A DNA stretch of 64,000 nt from Mesorhizobium ciceri WSM4083 (GTDB taxonomy: Bacteria; Pseudomonadota; Alphaproteobacteria; Rhizobiales; Rhizobiaceae). The DNA is taken from contig NZ_KI912610.1 in NCBI RefSeq assembly GCF_000519305.1, forward strand, positions 777,949-841,948, read 5' to 3'. A model generated the notes under the pieces. The model was not told the DNA's origin. It did no database searches and saw only the letters and a list, made by a program, of their open reading frames with translations. Positions 31,442 through 39,365 of the stretch are shown here, piece after piece; within the stretch, counting starts at the first letter, position 1, and every line of letters begins with the position of its first letter. The position numbers and the translations under genes are program-made.

Positions 31442-31521
31442 AGCGAATAGGGAGTAGCTGAAAGCGAGTAGAGTTTGACCGTCGATCTTCCCTATTCGCT
31501 ATTCGCTACTCCCTATTCGCT
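31442..31521. repeat. 17-bp perfect inverted repeat inside the polyamine operon
   Basis: AGCGAATAGGGAGTAGC (31442-31458) is exactly inverted at 31505-31521, with further partial copies (CCCTATTCGCT) just inside the right arm at about 31490-31500. The element fills most of the 104-base gap between the permease and aldehyde dehydrogenase genes and could form a long hairpin in the mRNA. Confidence 0.7.
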
Positions 31522-31526
31522 GTTTT

Positions 31527-32342
31527 TCATTTCCCGCTTCCCGCGATCTGGTCGCCGTCACGGGTGAGGTAATAGGCGGCAAGGATCGGCAGCAGCGTCA
31601 CCAGCATGACGACCATGGCGACGACATTGGTGACCGGGCGCTGGCGCGGACGGATCAGTTCTTCCAGCATCCAGATCGGCAGTGTCTGCTGCTGGCCGGC
31701 GGTGAAGGTGGTGACGATGACCTCGTCGAAAGACAGCGCGAAGGCCAGCATGCCGCCGGCAAGCAGTGCCGTGGCGATGTTGGGCAGCACGACATGGCGG
31801 AAGGTCTGGAAACCGTCGGCGCCGAGATCCATCGAGGCCTCGATCATCGAACCGGAAGTGCGGCGGAAACGGGCGACGGCGTTGTTGTAGACGACGACCA
31901 CGCAGAAGGTGGCGTGGCCGAGCACGATCGTCCAGAACGAGAATGGGATGTCGGCCAGCGAAAAGGCCGAGCGCAGCGCGATGCCGGTGATGATGCCGGG
32001 CAGCGCGATCGGCAGGATGACCAGCAGCGAGATGGTTTCGCGGCCGAAGAATCTTGTCCGCGACACCGCCGCCGAACAGAGCGTGCCGAGGATCAAAGCG
32101 ATCGCGGTCGAGATCGCGGCAACCCTGACCGACAGCGACAGCGCCTGCCAGACGTCGGGCCGGTTCCAGGTGACGGCGAACCACTGCGTGGTCAGCCCTG
32201 GCGGCGGCCAGACGAAACTCTTCTCCTCGGTGGTGAAGGCATAAACGAAGATCAGCAGGATCGGCAGGTGCAGGAACAGCAGCCCGCAGGCGGCGGCTAT
32301 CTTCAGGCCGATCGGAGCCGATTGGGAACCATCAGAGCGCAT
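31527..32342 (-). CDS. ABC transporter permease, spermidine/putrescine type (PotC/YdcV-like)
   Basis: A 271-residue inner-membrane protein with six predicted transmembrane helices. The ATPase-docking EAA-type loop is visible as EASMDLGADGFQTFRHVVLPNI. It pairs with the upstream PotB-like permease, whose end it overlaps by 11 bases. Together they would form the channel for a polyamine or similar cation. Confidence 0.92.
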   Translation of the reverse strand: MRSDGSQSAPIGLKIAAACGLLFLHLPILLIFVYAFTTEEKSFVWPPPGLTTQWFAVTWNRPDVWQALSLSVRVAAISTAIALILGTLCSAAVSRTRFFGRETISLLVILPIALPGIITGIALRSAFSLADIPFSFWTIVLGHATFCVVVVYNNAVARFRRTSGSMIEASMDLGADGFQTFRHVVLPNIATALLAGGMLAFALSFDEVIVTTFTAGQQQTLPIWMLEELIRPRQRPVTNVVAMVVMLVTLLPILAAYYLTRDGDQIAGSGK

Positions 32343-33300
32343 CGAAGGCCCCCATGCGTTTGGCGCCCCAGAGGTAGAAGCCCATGATGACGATCGGCAC
32401 CACGGTGAAGGCGGCGGCGAGCGGGATGTTGCCGGCGGTGCCTTGCTGCGAATAGACCGCCTGGCCGATGAACAGCCGCGAAGTGCCGATGATCTGCGGG
32501 ATGATGTAGTCGCCGAGCGTCAGCGAGAAGGTGAAGATCGAACCGGCGACAATGCCCGGCAGCGCCAGCGGGAACAGCACGTTGCGAAAGGTCTGTCCCG
32601 GAGAGGCGCCGAGATCGGACGAGGCCTCGACCAGATTGCCCGGCACGCGTTCGAGCGCTGCCTGAACGGGGAGGATCATGAACGGTAGCCAGACATAGAC
32701 GAAGACGATGAAGGTGCCGGTGAACGACACCGACAGCGAATTGCCGCCGACGATCGGCAGCGACAGCCATGCGTCGAGCACCCACAACAAATGCAGCTTG
32801 GCGAGCAGCCAGGTGAGGATGCCTTCCTTGGCCAGGATCAGCTTCCAGGCGTAGATCTTGACCAGATAGCTCGACCACAGCGGCAGCATGATGCCGAGAT
32901 AGAACAGCGCCTTCCAGCGACCGCGCGCATAGCGCGCCGCGTAATAGGCGATGGGGAAAGCGATGACGGCCGAGGCCAGCGTGACCAGGGCCGCCATCGT
33001 CACCGTGCGCAGGATGATGTCGAGATTGGCGGCCTGGAACAGGTCGCCATAAGTCTTCAAGGTGAACTCGCGGTTGATGAGGCCGGAAAACTCGTCGATC
33101 GAGAAAAAGCTCTGCGCCAGCAGCGCAAACAGCGAGCCGATATAGACGATCCCCAGCCACAGCACCGGCGGCAGCAGCATGAGCAGCAGCAGGACCTTCG
33201 GCTTGCGCCAGAAGAGGTCCGACAGCGCGCCGCGCAAACCGCCGCTACCCGGCAGGATGGCGGGCGCTGTTGCACGCATCATGGCGGCGTCAAGGCTCAT
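32332..33300 (-). CDS. ABC transporter permease, spermidine/putrescine type (PotB/YdcU-like)
   Basis: A 322-residue inner-membrane permease with about six helices and the EAA-type loop EASSDLGASPGQTFRNVLFPLAL. The start codon overlaps the stop of the ATPase gene (ATGA). The N-terminal 40 residues are cytosolic and extended, as in the YdcU/PotB group. Confidence 0.92.
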   Translation of the reverse strand: MSLDAAMMRATAPAILPGSGGLRGALSDLFWRKPKVLLLLMLLPPVLWLGIVYIGSLFALLAQSFFSIDEFSGLINREFTLKTYGDLFQAANLDIILRTVTMAALVTLASAVIAFPIAYYAARYARGRWKALFYLGIMLPLWSSYLVKIYAWKLILAKEGILTWLLAKLHLLWVLDAWLSLPIVGGNSLSVSFTGTFIVFVYVWLPFMILPVQAALERVPGNLVEASSDLGASPGQTFRNVLFPLALPGIVAGSIFTFSLTLGDYIIPQIIGTSRLFIGQAVYSQQGTAGNIPLAAAFTVVPIVIMGFYLWGAKRMGAFDAL

Positions 33301-34307
33301 GCCGGCTCGTCCATCAGATGCAGGTGCTCGCGGTTGAAGGTCAGCACCACCGCCTCGCCTTCTGTCGGCAAGGCCGTGCCGGCCGGGACGATGGCGTGCA
33401 GCCGCAGGCCGTCGGCGTCGAGCGCAAGCTTTGTCGTGGCACCAAGATAATTGGTCGAGACAAGGCGGGCGGATACGCCTTCACCACTTGCGACCCCCTT
33501 GGCCGCGCGGCCGACGCGAATGGATTCAGGCCGGAGACTCCCCCAGCGATGCTGGCCGGAATAGCGCTGGACGAAATCCGGCGGCAGCACGTTGGAGGAG
33601 CCGACGAAGTCGGCGACGAAGCGCGTCTTCGGGCGCTGATAGATATCCTCCGGTGTGCCGACCTGCATGATCTTGCCATCGTTGAAGACGGCGACGCGGT
33701 CGGCCATCGACAGCGCCTCGCCCTGATCGTGGGTGACGAAGACGAAGGTGATGCCGAGCGCCTTCTGCAGCGACTTCAGTTCCTCCTGCATGTTCTCGCG
33801 CAATTTGAGATCGAGCGCGCCGAGCGGCTCGTCGAGCAACAGCACCTTTGGCTGGTTGACCAGCGCACGGGCCAGTGCCACGCGCTGGCGCTGGCCGCCG
33901 GAAAGCTGGCCGGGGCGGCGGGCGCCATAGCCGGGCAGCCGCACCAGTGACAGCGCTTCTTCCGCCGCCTTGTGCCGCTGAGCCTTGCCGACGCCCTTGA
34001 CCATCAGCCCGTAGGCAACGTTGTCGAGCACATTCAGATGCGGGAACAGCGCATAGTCCTGGAACACGGTGTTGACGTTGCGGCGATAGGGCGGAACGCC
34101 CTCGGCGCGTTCACCGAAGATCGAAATCGAGCCCGATGTCGGCTGCTCGAAGCCGGCTATGAGGCGCAGGCAGGTGGTCTTGCCGGAACCGGACGGCCCG
34201 AGCATGGCGAAGAACTCGCCCGGCACAATGTCGAGATCGACCGCATCAACGGCGCGCACGCTGCCGAAATGGCGCGAGGCTTTCTGGAAGGAGACGGCGG
34301 AGGTCAT
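33297..34307 (-). CDS. ABC transporter ATP-binding protein, spermidine/putrescine type (PotA/YdcT-like)
   Basis: A 336-residue ATPase. Walker A is GPSGSGKTT, the signature is LSGGQRQRVALARAL, Walker B is VLLLDEPLGALD, and the H-loop is VTHDQGEA. The last 100 residues form the TOBE/MOP-like regulatory domain typical of PotA and other CUT1-type ATPases. It is separated from the solute-binding protein gene by a 171-base region full of GC-rich hairpins and overlaps the next permease gene. Confidence 0.93.
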   Translation of the reverse strand: MTSAVSFQKASRHFGSVRAVDAVDLDIVPGEFFAMLGPSGSGKTTCLRLIAGFEQPTSGSISIFGERAEGVPPYRRNVNTVFQDYALFPHLNVLDNVAYGLMVKGVGKAQRHKAAEEALSLVRLPGYGARRPGQLSGGQRQRVALARALVNQPKVLLLDEPLGALDLKLRENMQEELKSLQKALGITFVFVTHDQGEALSMADRVAVFNDGKIMQVGTPEDIYQRPKTRFVADFVGSSNVLPPDFVQRYSGQHRWGSLRPESIRVGRAAKGVASGEGVSARLVSTNYLGATTKLALDADGLRLHAIVPAGTALPTEGEAVVLTFNREHLHLMDEPA

Positions 34308-34359
34308 GGGCTGTCAGTCCGTTGCCGGTTTGATGCGTTGATGTCGCGCGACGTCCTAC

Positions 34360-34470
34360 CCCCCGCGACGGGGGAGGTCGCGACAAAGCCGCGGGTGGGG
34401 GTGCCTCGAAAAACGCCGAGCCGACCCCACCCCGACGCTATGCGTCGACCCTCCCCACAAGGGGGAGGGT
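34360..34470. repeat. REP-like GC-rich palindromic cluster inside the ABC operon
   Basis: Three hairpins occur in a row: CCCCCG-CGA-CGGGGG (34360-34374), GGGTGGGG (34393-34400) with CCCCACCC (34425-34432), and ACCCTCCCC-ACAA-GGGGAGGGT (34448-34470). The element lies between the solute-binding protein gene and the ATPase gene, where such structures often protect the abundant upstream mRNA. Confidence 0.7.
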
Positions 34471-34478
34471 AAGAAAAA

Positions 34479-35633
34479 TCACCGCCCGCCGATGACGCCG
34501 ATATAGTCGGATACCCAGCGGTAGTAGGGCACGCACTGATCGTTCTGGGTGGCGCATTTCGACACCGGCGTCTTCCAGAACTTGATCTTGTCGAAATTCT
34601 CGTAGCCGTTGGTCTTGCAGCCTTCGTCGGTCAAAAGCTCATTGCCCTTGCAGGCGGCGGGCACGACGGGCAGCGAACCGAACCAGGCCGAGACATCGCC
34701 CTGCACCTTGGGCGACAGCGAATGCTCCATCCACATATAGGCACAGTTGGGATTGGCGGCGTCGGCTTCCATCATGGTGGTGTCGGCCCAACCGGTAGCA
34801 CCTTCCTCCGGGATGGTGGACGCGACCGGCTTCTTGGCGGCGACCAACGTGTTGACCTGATACGGCCACGAGCCGGAAGCGACGACGCCTTCGTTCTGGA
34901 AGTCGTCGACCTGGATGGCGGCGTCATGCCAGTAGCGGCCGACCAGCGTGCGCTGGACGCGCAGCAATTCGAGCGCTGCCTTGTACTGGTCCTCGTTCAG
35001 TTCGTAGGGATCCTTGATGCCGAGTTCCGGCTTGTGGAACATCAGATAGTTGGCGGCGTCGGCAATGTGGATCGGCCCGTCATAGGCTTGGACGCGGCCC
35101 TTGTTGGACTTGCCGTCGGGCAGCTTCATTTCCTCGAAGACGATGTTCCAGCTCTTGGGAGCCTCTTTGAACACGTCGGTGTTGTACATCAGGACGTTGG
35201 GGCCCCACTGGTAAGGAACGCCGTAGTGGGCGCCGCCGACGGTGAACCACGGCGCATCCTTGAGGCGCTCGTCGACCGTCTTCCAGCTCGGGATGAGATC
35301 GGTGTTGATCGGCTGGACACGCTTGCCGGCAACGAGGCGCAGCGAGGCATCGCCTGAAGCGGTGACGAGGTCGAAGCCGCCCTCATTCATCAGCGAGACC
35401 ATCTCGTCGGAGGTGTTGGCGGTCTTGACGTTGACCTTGCAGCCGGTCTCCTTCTCGAAGGAGGTCACCCAGTCATAGCCCTTGTCGGTTTCGCCGCGCT
35501 CGATATAGCCCGGCCAGGCAACGATGTTGACCTGGCCCTCGCCTTTGCCAAGCTCCTTGACCTGGGGGACGGCCTGACCGGAAAAGGTCAGCGCGACCGT
35601 CAGAGCAGTGCACGACTTCAGGAATGAATTCAT
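34479..35633 (-). CDS. Periplasmic polyamine-type solute-binding protein (PotD/YdcS-like)
   Basis: A 384-residue protein with an N-terminal signal peptide (KSCTALTVALTFSGQA) and the cluster D periplasmic-binding fold of spermidine/putrescine-binding proteins: VNIVAWPGYIERG, FEKETGCKVNVKTANTSDEMV and the YQWGPNVLMYNTDVF segment. It delivers substrate to the permease pair. Several cysteines in the C-terminal part (about residues 330-370) may form disulfides. It is the first gene of the transport operon; the LysR gene lies upstream in the same direction. Confidence 0.92.
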   Translation of the reverse strand: MNSFLKSCTALTVALTFSGQAVPQVKELGKGEGQVNIVAWPGYIERGETDKGYDWVTSFEKETGCKVNVKTANTSDEMVSLMNEGGFDLVTASGDASLRLVAGKRVQPINTDLIPSWKTVDERLKDAPWFTVGGAHYGVPYQWGPNVLMYNTDVFKEAPKSWNIVFEEMKLPDGKSNKGRVQAYDGPIHIADAANYLMFHKPELGIKDPYELNEDQYKAALELLRVQRTLVGRYWHDAAIQVDDFQNEGVVASGSWPYQVNTLVAAKKPVASTIPEEGATGWADTTMMEADAANPNCAYMWMEHSLSPKVQGDVSAWFGSLPVVPAACKGNELLTDEGCKTNGYENFDKIKFWKTPVSKCATQNDQCVPYYRWVSDYIGVIGGR

Positions 35634-35852
35634 TGTCGATCTCCCATTTAGGCGCCTGACCCTGAAAGCCGGTTTCGGTCTTCGCTAGGGGTCACGCGCG
35701 GACTGAAAACTGTCAGTTCGTCCGTTGGGCTTGATGCCGCTCTGATGGCGGCTTTGGTCCCTGGACCGAAAGTGCTTTGAAAACTCCGGTTTCGCAAATT
35801 CATTTATCAGAAGGGCGATATCGGTTTTTCCGATAGGTGGGCAGCCGATCTC

Positions 35853-36764
35853 TCAAGGACGCTGGCGGACCGTCCGTTGCGACTGGGCAAGGCCGATGAA
35901 ATCGCGCGCGGCCTGCGGCAGACCGGAGCCACGCCGCCAGACCATGCCGACCTGAACCACCGGCAAGGAGCCGGAAATATCGCGCGATTCGATGCGGTCG
36001 CCTTCCAGCGACCAGGGCCGGTAGACGAGGTCGGGCAGCAGCGCCACGCCGGCGCCGGTGGCGACCAGACTGCGCACGGCCTCCACGGAACGGGTGCGGA
36101 AGGCGACATGCGGCTTGGCGCCGATCGCCGTCAGCAGCTTGCCGGTATTCTCCTCGATCTCGTCGACGGTCAGCATGATCAGCGTTTCGGAGGCAATGTC
36201 GCCAATGCTGATGATGTCGGCGCCGACAAGCGGATGACCGAGTGGCAGCCACAGCCGATAGGCCGAGACTTCGAGGATTTCCGACTGCAACGCGGTGCGG
36301 TCGCGCAGATTGGAGGTGACCATGACGGCAATGTCGAGCTTGCCGCCGATCAGGAGGTGTTCGAGATAATCGCCATTGTCCTCGATGGCCGAGACCTCGA
36401 CGCCGGGATAGGCGCGGCGGTAGCGGGCGAGCAGATCCGACAGCACATAACCGGCGACCAGCGAGGTAACGCCGAGCTGCAGCCGGCCGGCCGCCACCGC
36501 CTGCTCGCCGGAGAAAGAGCGGCGCGCGTCGGAAACGTCCGCGAGGATCTTCGTCGCGTGGCGCAGGAACTGGTGGCCCTTATGGGTGATGTTGAGGCCA
36601 CGCGGATGGCGCTCGAACAGTTCGACGCCAAGATCGCTTTCGAGCTCCTTGATCGCTTCGGTGACCGACGATTGCGAGATCGACAGGTTCTGCGCGGCGC
36701 CCGAGACCGTGCCTTGCTCGGCGACGGCGATGAAGAACTGCAGCTGACGGATGGTGAAAGCCAT
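35853..36764 (-). CDS. LysR-family transcriptional regulator
   Basis: A 303-residue LysR-type protein with the HTH at about 1-60 (MAFTIRQLQFFIAVAEQGTVSGAAQNLSIS is its opening stretch, split here as MAFTIRQLQFF and SGAAQNLSIS) and a substrate-binding domain. ATG 36764 is chosen because homology begins there; the frame runs to 36833. It is codirectional with and 219 bases upstream of the polyamine transporter operon, which makes that operon its likely target, and divergent from the Rrf2 gene. Confidence 0.88.
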   Translation of the reverse strand: MAFTIRQLQFFIAVAEQGTVSGAAQNLSISQSSVTEAIKELESDLGVELFERHPRGLNITHKGHQFLRHATKILADVSDARRSFSGEQAVAAGRLQLGVTSLVAGYVLSDLLARYRRAYPGVEVSAIEDNGDYLEHLLIGGKLDIAVMVTSNLRDRTALQSEILEVSAYRLWLPLGHPLVGADIISIGDIASETLIMLTVDEIEENTGKLLTAIGAKPHVAFRTRSVEAVRSLVATGAGVALLPDLVYRPWSLEGDRIESRDISGSLPVVQVGMVWRRGSGLPQAARDFIGLAQSQRTVRQRP

Positions 36765-36835
36765 GGTCGGACTAAACACGGCGGAGGCGACGCTGGGAAG
36801 TGGCGGCCGGCGAACACTTGACGGCTCCCTCAATC

Positions 36836-36852
36836 GTAACTAAGTAAGTTAC
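36836..36852. promoter_or_regulatory. Palindrome GTAACT-AAGTA-AGTTAC abutting the Rrf2 start codon
   Basis: GTAACT (36836-36841) and AGTTAC (36847-36852) are perfect inverted copies separated by AAGTA, ending at the base before ATG 36853. A protein bound here would cover the ribosome binding region and probably the promoter, so this is a strong candidate autoregulatory Rrf2 operator. Binding is inferred. Confidence 0.5.
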
Positions 36853-37302
36853 ATGAAACGCAACAGCCGACTGTCCTCGACCTTGCACATTCTCGTCCAC
36901 ATGGCCGAGAAGCCCGAACAGGCGCTGACCTCCGAGCAGCTTGCCACCTTCATCCACACCAATCCGGTTGTGGTCCGCCGCACCATCGCAGGCTTGCGCG
37001 ATGCCGGCATCGTCACCTCGTCACGCGGGCACGGTGGCGGTTGGCTGCTCGGGCGGGCGCCCGAGAAAATATCTCTGGCCGAGATCAGCGTCGCCCTTGG
37101 CGAGACGCTGCTGCCGTTCAGCACCGAGCCGGAAAGCCCCGGCTGCCTCGTCGAGCAGGCGGTGATCGCCGTCCTCGACGATTTTCGCATCGCCGCCGAA
37201 AGGCTGCTGGCGGAGAAGCTGCGCAGCATCACGCTGGCCGACCTGACCGCCGATTTCCGCCGCCGTTTTGATCTCATTGGAGTCTCCAGCCATGCAGTAT
37301 GA
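36853..37302 (+). CDS. Rrf2-family transcriptional regulator
   Basis: A 149-residue winged-helix repressor of the Rrf2 family (SRLSSTLHILVHMAE start, wing GHGGGWLLGRAPEKISLAEI). It has a single cysteine, C98, in the region where Fe-S Rrf2 proteins carry three, so it is more likely a thiol sensor or a ligand sensor than a cluster protein. The end overlaps the flavoprotein gene by 11 bases, so regulator and enzyme are cotranslated and probably functionally linked. Confidence 0.9.
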   Translation: MKRNSRLSSTLHILVHMAEKPEQALTSEQLATFIHTNPVVVRRTIAGLRDAGIVTSSRGHGGGWLLGRAPEKISLAEISVALGETLLPFSTEPESPGCLVEQAVIAVLDDFRIAAERLLAEKLRSITLADLTADFRRRFDLIGVSSHAV

Positions 37303-38191
37303 TCTTGCCGTCGTCGGCGGCAGCTTTGCCGGCCTGTCCGCCGCCATCCAGGTGGCGCGGGCAGGACGCAAGGTGCTGGTGATCGACGCCGGCCAGCCGC
37401 GCAACCGTTTTGCCGAGCATTCGCACGGCTTCCTCGGACAGGACGGACGCTCGCCTGGCGCAATCCTGGGTGACGCAATGCGGCAGCTGCTGGCCTATCC
37501 GACAGCCAGGGTTGTCAGCGGGCGCGCGGACAAGGCCGTTGCCGCCGGCAGCAACGATTTCGAAATCACCACCGACGGCGGCGAGACATTCGGCGCCGCA
37601 CGGCTGGTGCTGGCCACCGGGGTGCGCGATATCCTGCCGGAGGTTGCCGGTCTTGCCGAGCTCTGGGGAAAGAGCGTGCTGCACTGCCCCTATTGCCACG
37701 GCTACGAAGTCTCGGGCGGGCCGCTCGGCGTGCTCGCAACCGGCCCGATGTCCATGCATCAGGCACAGCTGATCACCGATTGGGGCGATGTCACGCTGTT
37801 CGGCAATGGCCTGTTCGAGCCTGACACAGAGCAGATGCGCGCGCTCGAGAGCCGAAAGGTGCGGTTTGAGCCCACCAGCGTTGCCGAGCTGCGGGAAGAC
37901 GGCTCCGGCGGATTGATCGTCCACCTCGACGATAGCCGAAAGGCCGGCGTCAGGGCGATGTTCACCGCGCCGCGCAACATCATGGCCAGCCCGCTGGCCG
38001 AACAGCTCGGCTGCGGCTTCACCGAAGGCCTCCTCGGCCCGGTGATATCAGTCGACGACAGGCAGCAGACGACCGTGCCCGGCGTCTACGCCGCCGGCGA
38101 CGCGGCACGTTCGATGCACAATATTGCCTTTGCGGTATCGGCTGGCACCTTTGCGGGCGTCTGCGCCCACCAATCGCTGGTCTTCGGCTAG
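37292..38191 (+). CDS. NAD(P)/FAD-dependent oxidoreductase, thioredoxin-reductase-like
   Basis: A 299-residue flavoprotein of the thioredoxin reductase fold. It has the FAD Rossmann motif AVVGGSFAGLSAA at the start, a central redox pair C-P-Y-C in LHCPYCHGYE, and the closing VPGVYAAGDAARS motif. The second, NADPH-binding GxGxxA motif is weak (VLATGPMSMHQAQ), so donor specificity is uncertain; GliT/HlmI-type dithiol oxidases share that feature. Its frame starts at ATG 37292 inside the end of the Rrf2 gene. Its stop overlaps the stop of the convergent DeoR gene in the shared CTAG. Confidence 0.88.
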   Translation: MQYDLAVVGGSFAGLSAAIQVARAGRKVLVIDAGQPRNRFAEHSHGFLGQDGRSPGAILGDAMRQLLAYPTARVVSGRADKAVAAGSNDFEITTDGGETFGAARLVLATGVRDILPEVAGLAELWGKSVLHCPYCHGYEVSGGPLGVLATGPMSMHQAQLITDWGDVTLFGNGLFEPDTEQMRALESRKVRFEPTSVAELREDGSGGLIVHLDDSRKAGVRAMFTAPRNIMASPLAEQLGCGFTEGLLGPVISVDDRQQTTVPGVYAAGDAARSMHNIAFAVSAGTFAGVCAHQSLVFG

Positions 38192-38964
38192 AACCCGGCT
38201 TCCTCGCCGGCGATGCTGAGCCGCGCGCCGGCCTGGGCCAGGGCGGCAGCCAGGTCGTGCGGCGGCGAGCGGTCGGTGGCGAGTTCGGAAAAGCTGTCGA
38301 AGCCGCAGACCTGGACCAGACCAAGACGGCCGAATTTCGAGTGATCGGTGATGACGAGGGACCGCTGGCCGCGCGACAGCACCATGCGGGCGAACTCGGC
38401 CTCATCCAGATCAAAATCCATGACGCCCATCACCGCGTCGACGCCCCCGGTGGAAATGATGGCGTGGCTGACCGAGAAGCGACTGACAAAATCGATCGCC
38501 GAGGCGCCGAAAGCAGCGCCGGAATCGCTGCGCAGCTCGCCGCCGGCCATATAGACCTTGTTGCCGTTGATGGTGGCCAGCGTGCGGGCAATGTCCGAGG
38601 AATTGGTGACGACCGTCAGGCGCCGGTGGCCGAGCAGTTCACGCGCAAGGAACGAGGTCGTCGTTCCGGTGTCGAGCATGATCGATTCCCCGTCGCGGAT
38701 GGTGGCGGCGACCATGCGGGCAATGACGCGCTTGGCGTCGGCGTTCTCACGCATGCGCCGCTCGAACGGCGCTTCGCCGATCATCGACGGCAGGCCGATG
38801 GCGCCATGCATCTTGAGGACAGAGCCATCACCAGTCAGCGGCTTGACGTCGCGACGCACCGTCTCCAGCGACACGCCCAGCCGGTCGGCCAGACTGGCGA
38901 TGGTGACGGTGCCCTCTTCCTGCAGGAGCCGCAGGATCTCGCCGTGTCGTTTGGACTGGGCCAT
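38188..38964 (-). CDS. DeoR/GlpR-family transcriptional regulator
   Basis: A 258-residue repressor. The DeoR HTH is at the N-terminus (GTVTIASLADRLGVSLETVRRDVKPL) and the C-terminal DeoRC domain shows MLDTGTTTSFLAREL and ITDHSKFGR, the phosphosugar-isomerase-like fold that binds phosphorylated effectors. It is transcribed divergently from the kinase/demethylase genes across a 401-base gap and is their probable regulator. Since DeoR effectors are usually phosphorylated, the product of the adjacent kinase is a candidate inducer; that is inference. Confidence 0.88.
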   Translation of the reverse strand: MAQSKRHGEILRLLQEEGTVTIASLADRLGVSLETVRRDVKPLTGDGSVLKMHGAIGLPSMIGEAPFERRMRENADAKRVIARMVAATIRDGESIMLDTGTTTSFLARELLGHRRLTVVTNSSDIARTLATINGNKVYMAGGELRSDSGAAFGASAIDFVSRFSVSHAIISTGGVDAVMGVMDFDLDEAEFARMVLSRGQRSLVITDHSKFGRLGLVQVCGFDSFSELATDRSPPHDLAAALAQAGARLSIAGEEAGF

Positions 38965-39365
38965 CTGGTTTCCCGAACTGATGCTCGTGACCGATTTTAA
39001 GGTAATCCAAGTGCTTTTAAAGGAACTACCTTATCCTTTCGGGCAAAATACCCAAAAAAAGTCACACCTTTTTGTTGACAAGCGGGCAACCCCGGCGTGA
39101 AATCAAAGACATCAACAGGCTTCAGATCTGCGACTGGGGGCAGAGCCGCAACTCAGTGGTCAGGCCGTTTGGAACGTGCCTGTACAAGGAATTTCAGATC
39201 CGCGGGGGCGGATGCCGGGCTCAAAAACCTGGCCAAGGGGCTCGTCGGTGCGGTGCGGGATACCGATCCTGGCGTCCCGCACCGACGAGATTATTTACGT
39301 TTCTCCCCGCCGTCGTTGCGCTGTTCACGGCGCCTTGTCGAAATCCAGCAAACAAGGGATGTTCC
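38965..39365 (+). promoter_or_regulatory. 401-base divergent control region with promoter, repeats and structured leader
   Basis: No protein gene is visible here. TAAGGTA (38998-39004) and TACCTTA (39027-39033) form an inverted repeat suitable for the DeoR protein. A promoter-like TTGACA (39075-39080) is followed after 17 bases by TGAAAT (39098-39103). The roughly 260-base leader after it contains several small hairpins, including CAGGC...GCCTG, ATCCGC...GCGGAT, and the strong stem at 39241-39289. It may be an RNA regulatory element, but I match it to no known riboswitch class. Confidence 0.5.
39241..39297 (+). terminator. Attenuator-like stem in the leader of the kinase operon
   Basis: CTCGTCGGTGCGG (39241-39253) pairs perfectly with CCGCACCGACGAG (39277-39289) and is followed by ATTATTT. 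A repeated TGCGG lets an alternative inner stem GTGCGGGA/TCCCGCAC form. Position 70 bases before the start codon suggests an attenuator or premature terminator. Confidence 0.5.

Noticed and set aside
39100..39300. Known riboswitch (glycine, cobalamin or SAM-II) in the leader of the kinase operon.
   Set aside because: I could not find the diagnostic conserved bases of any of these classes; the element is reported only as unclassified structure.
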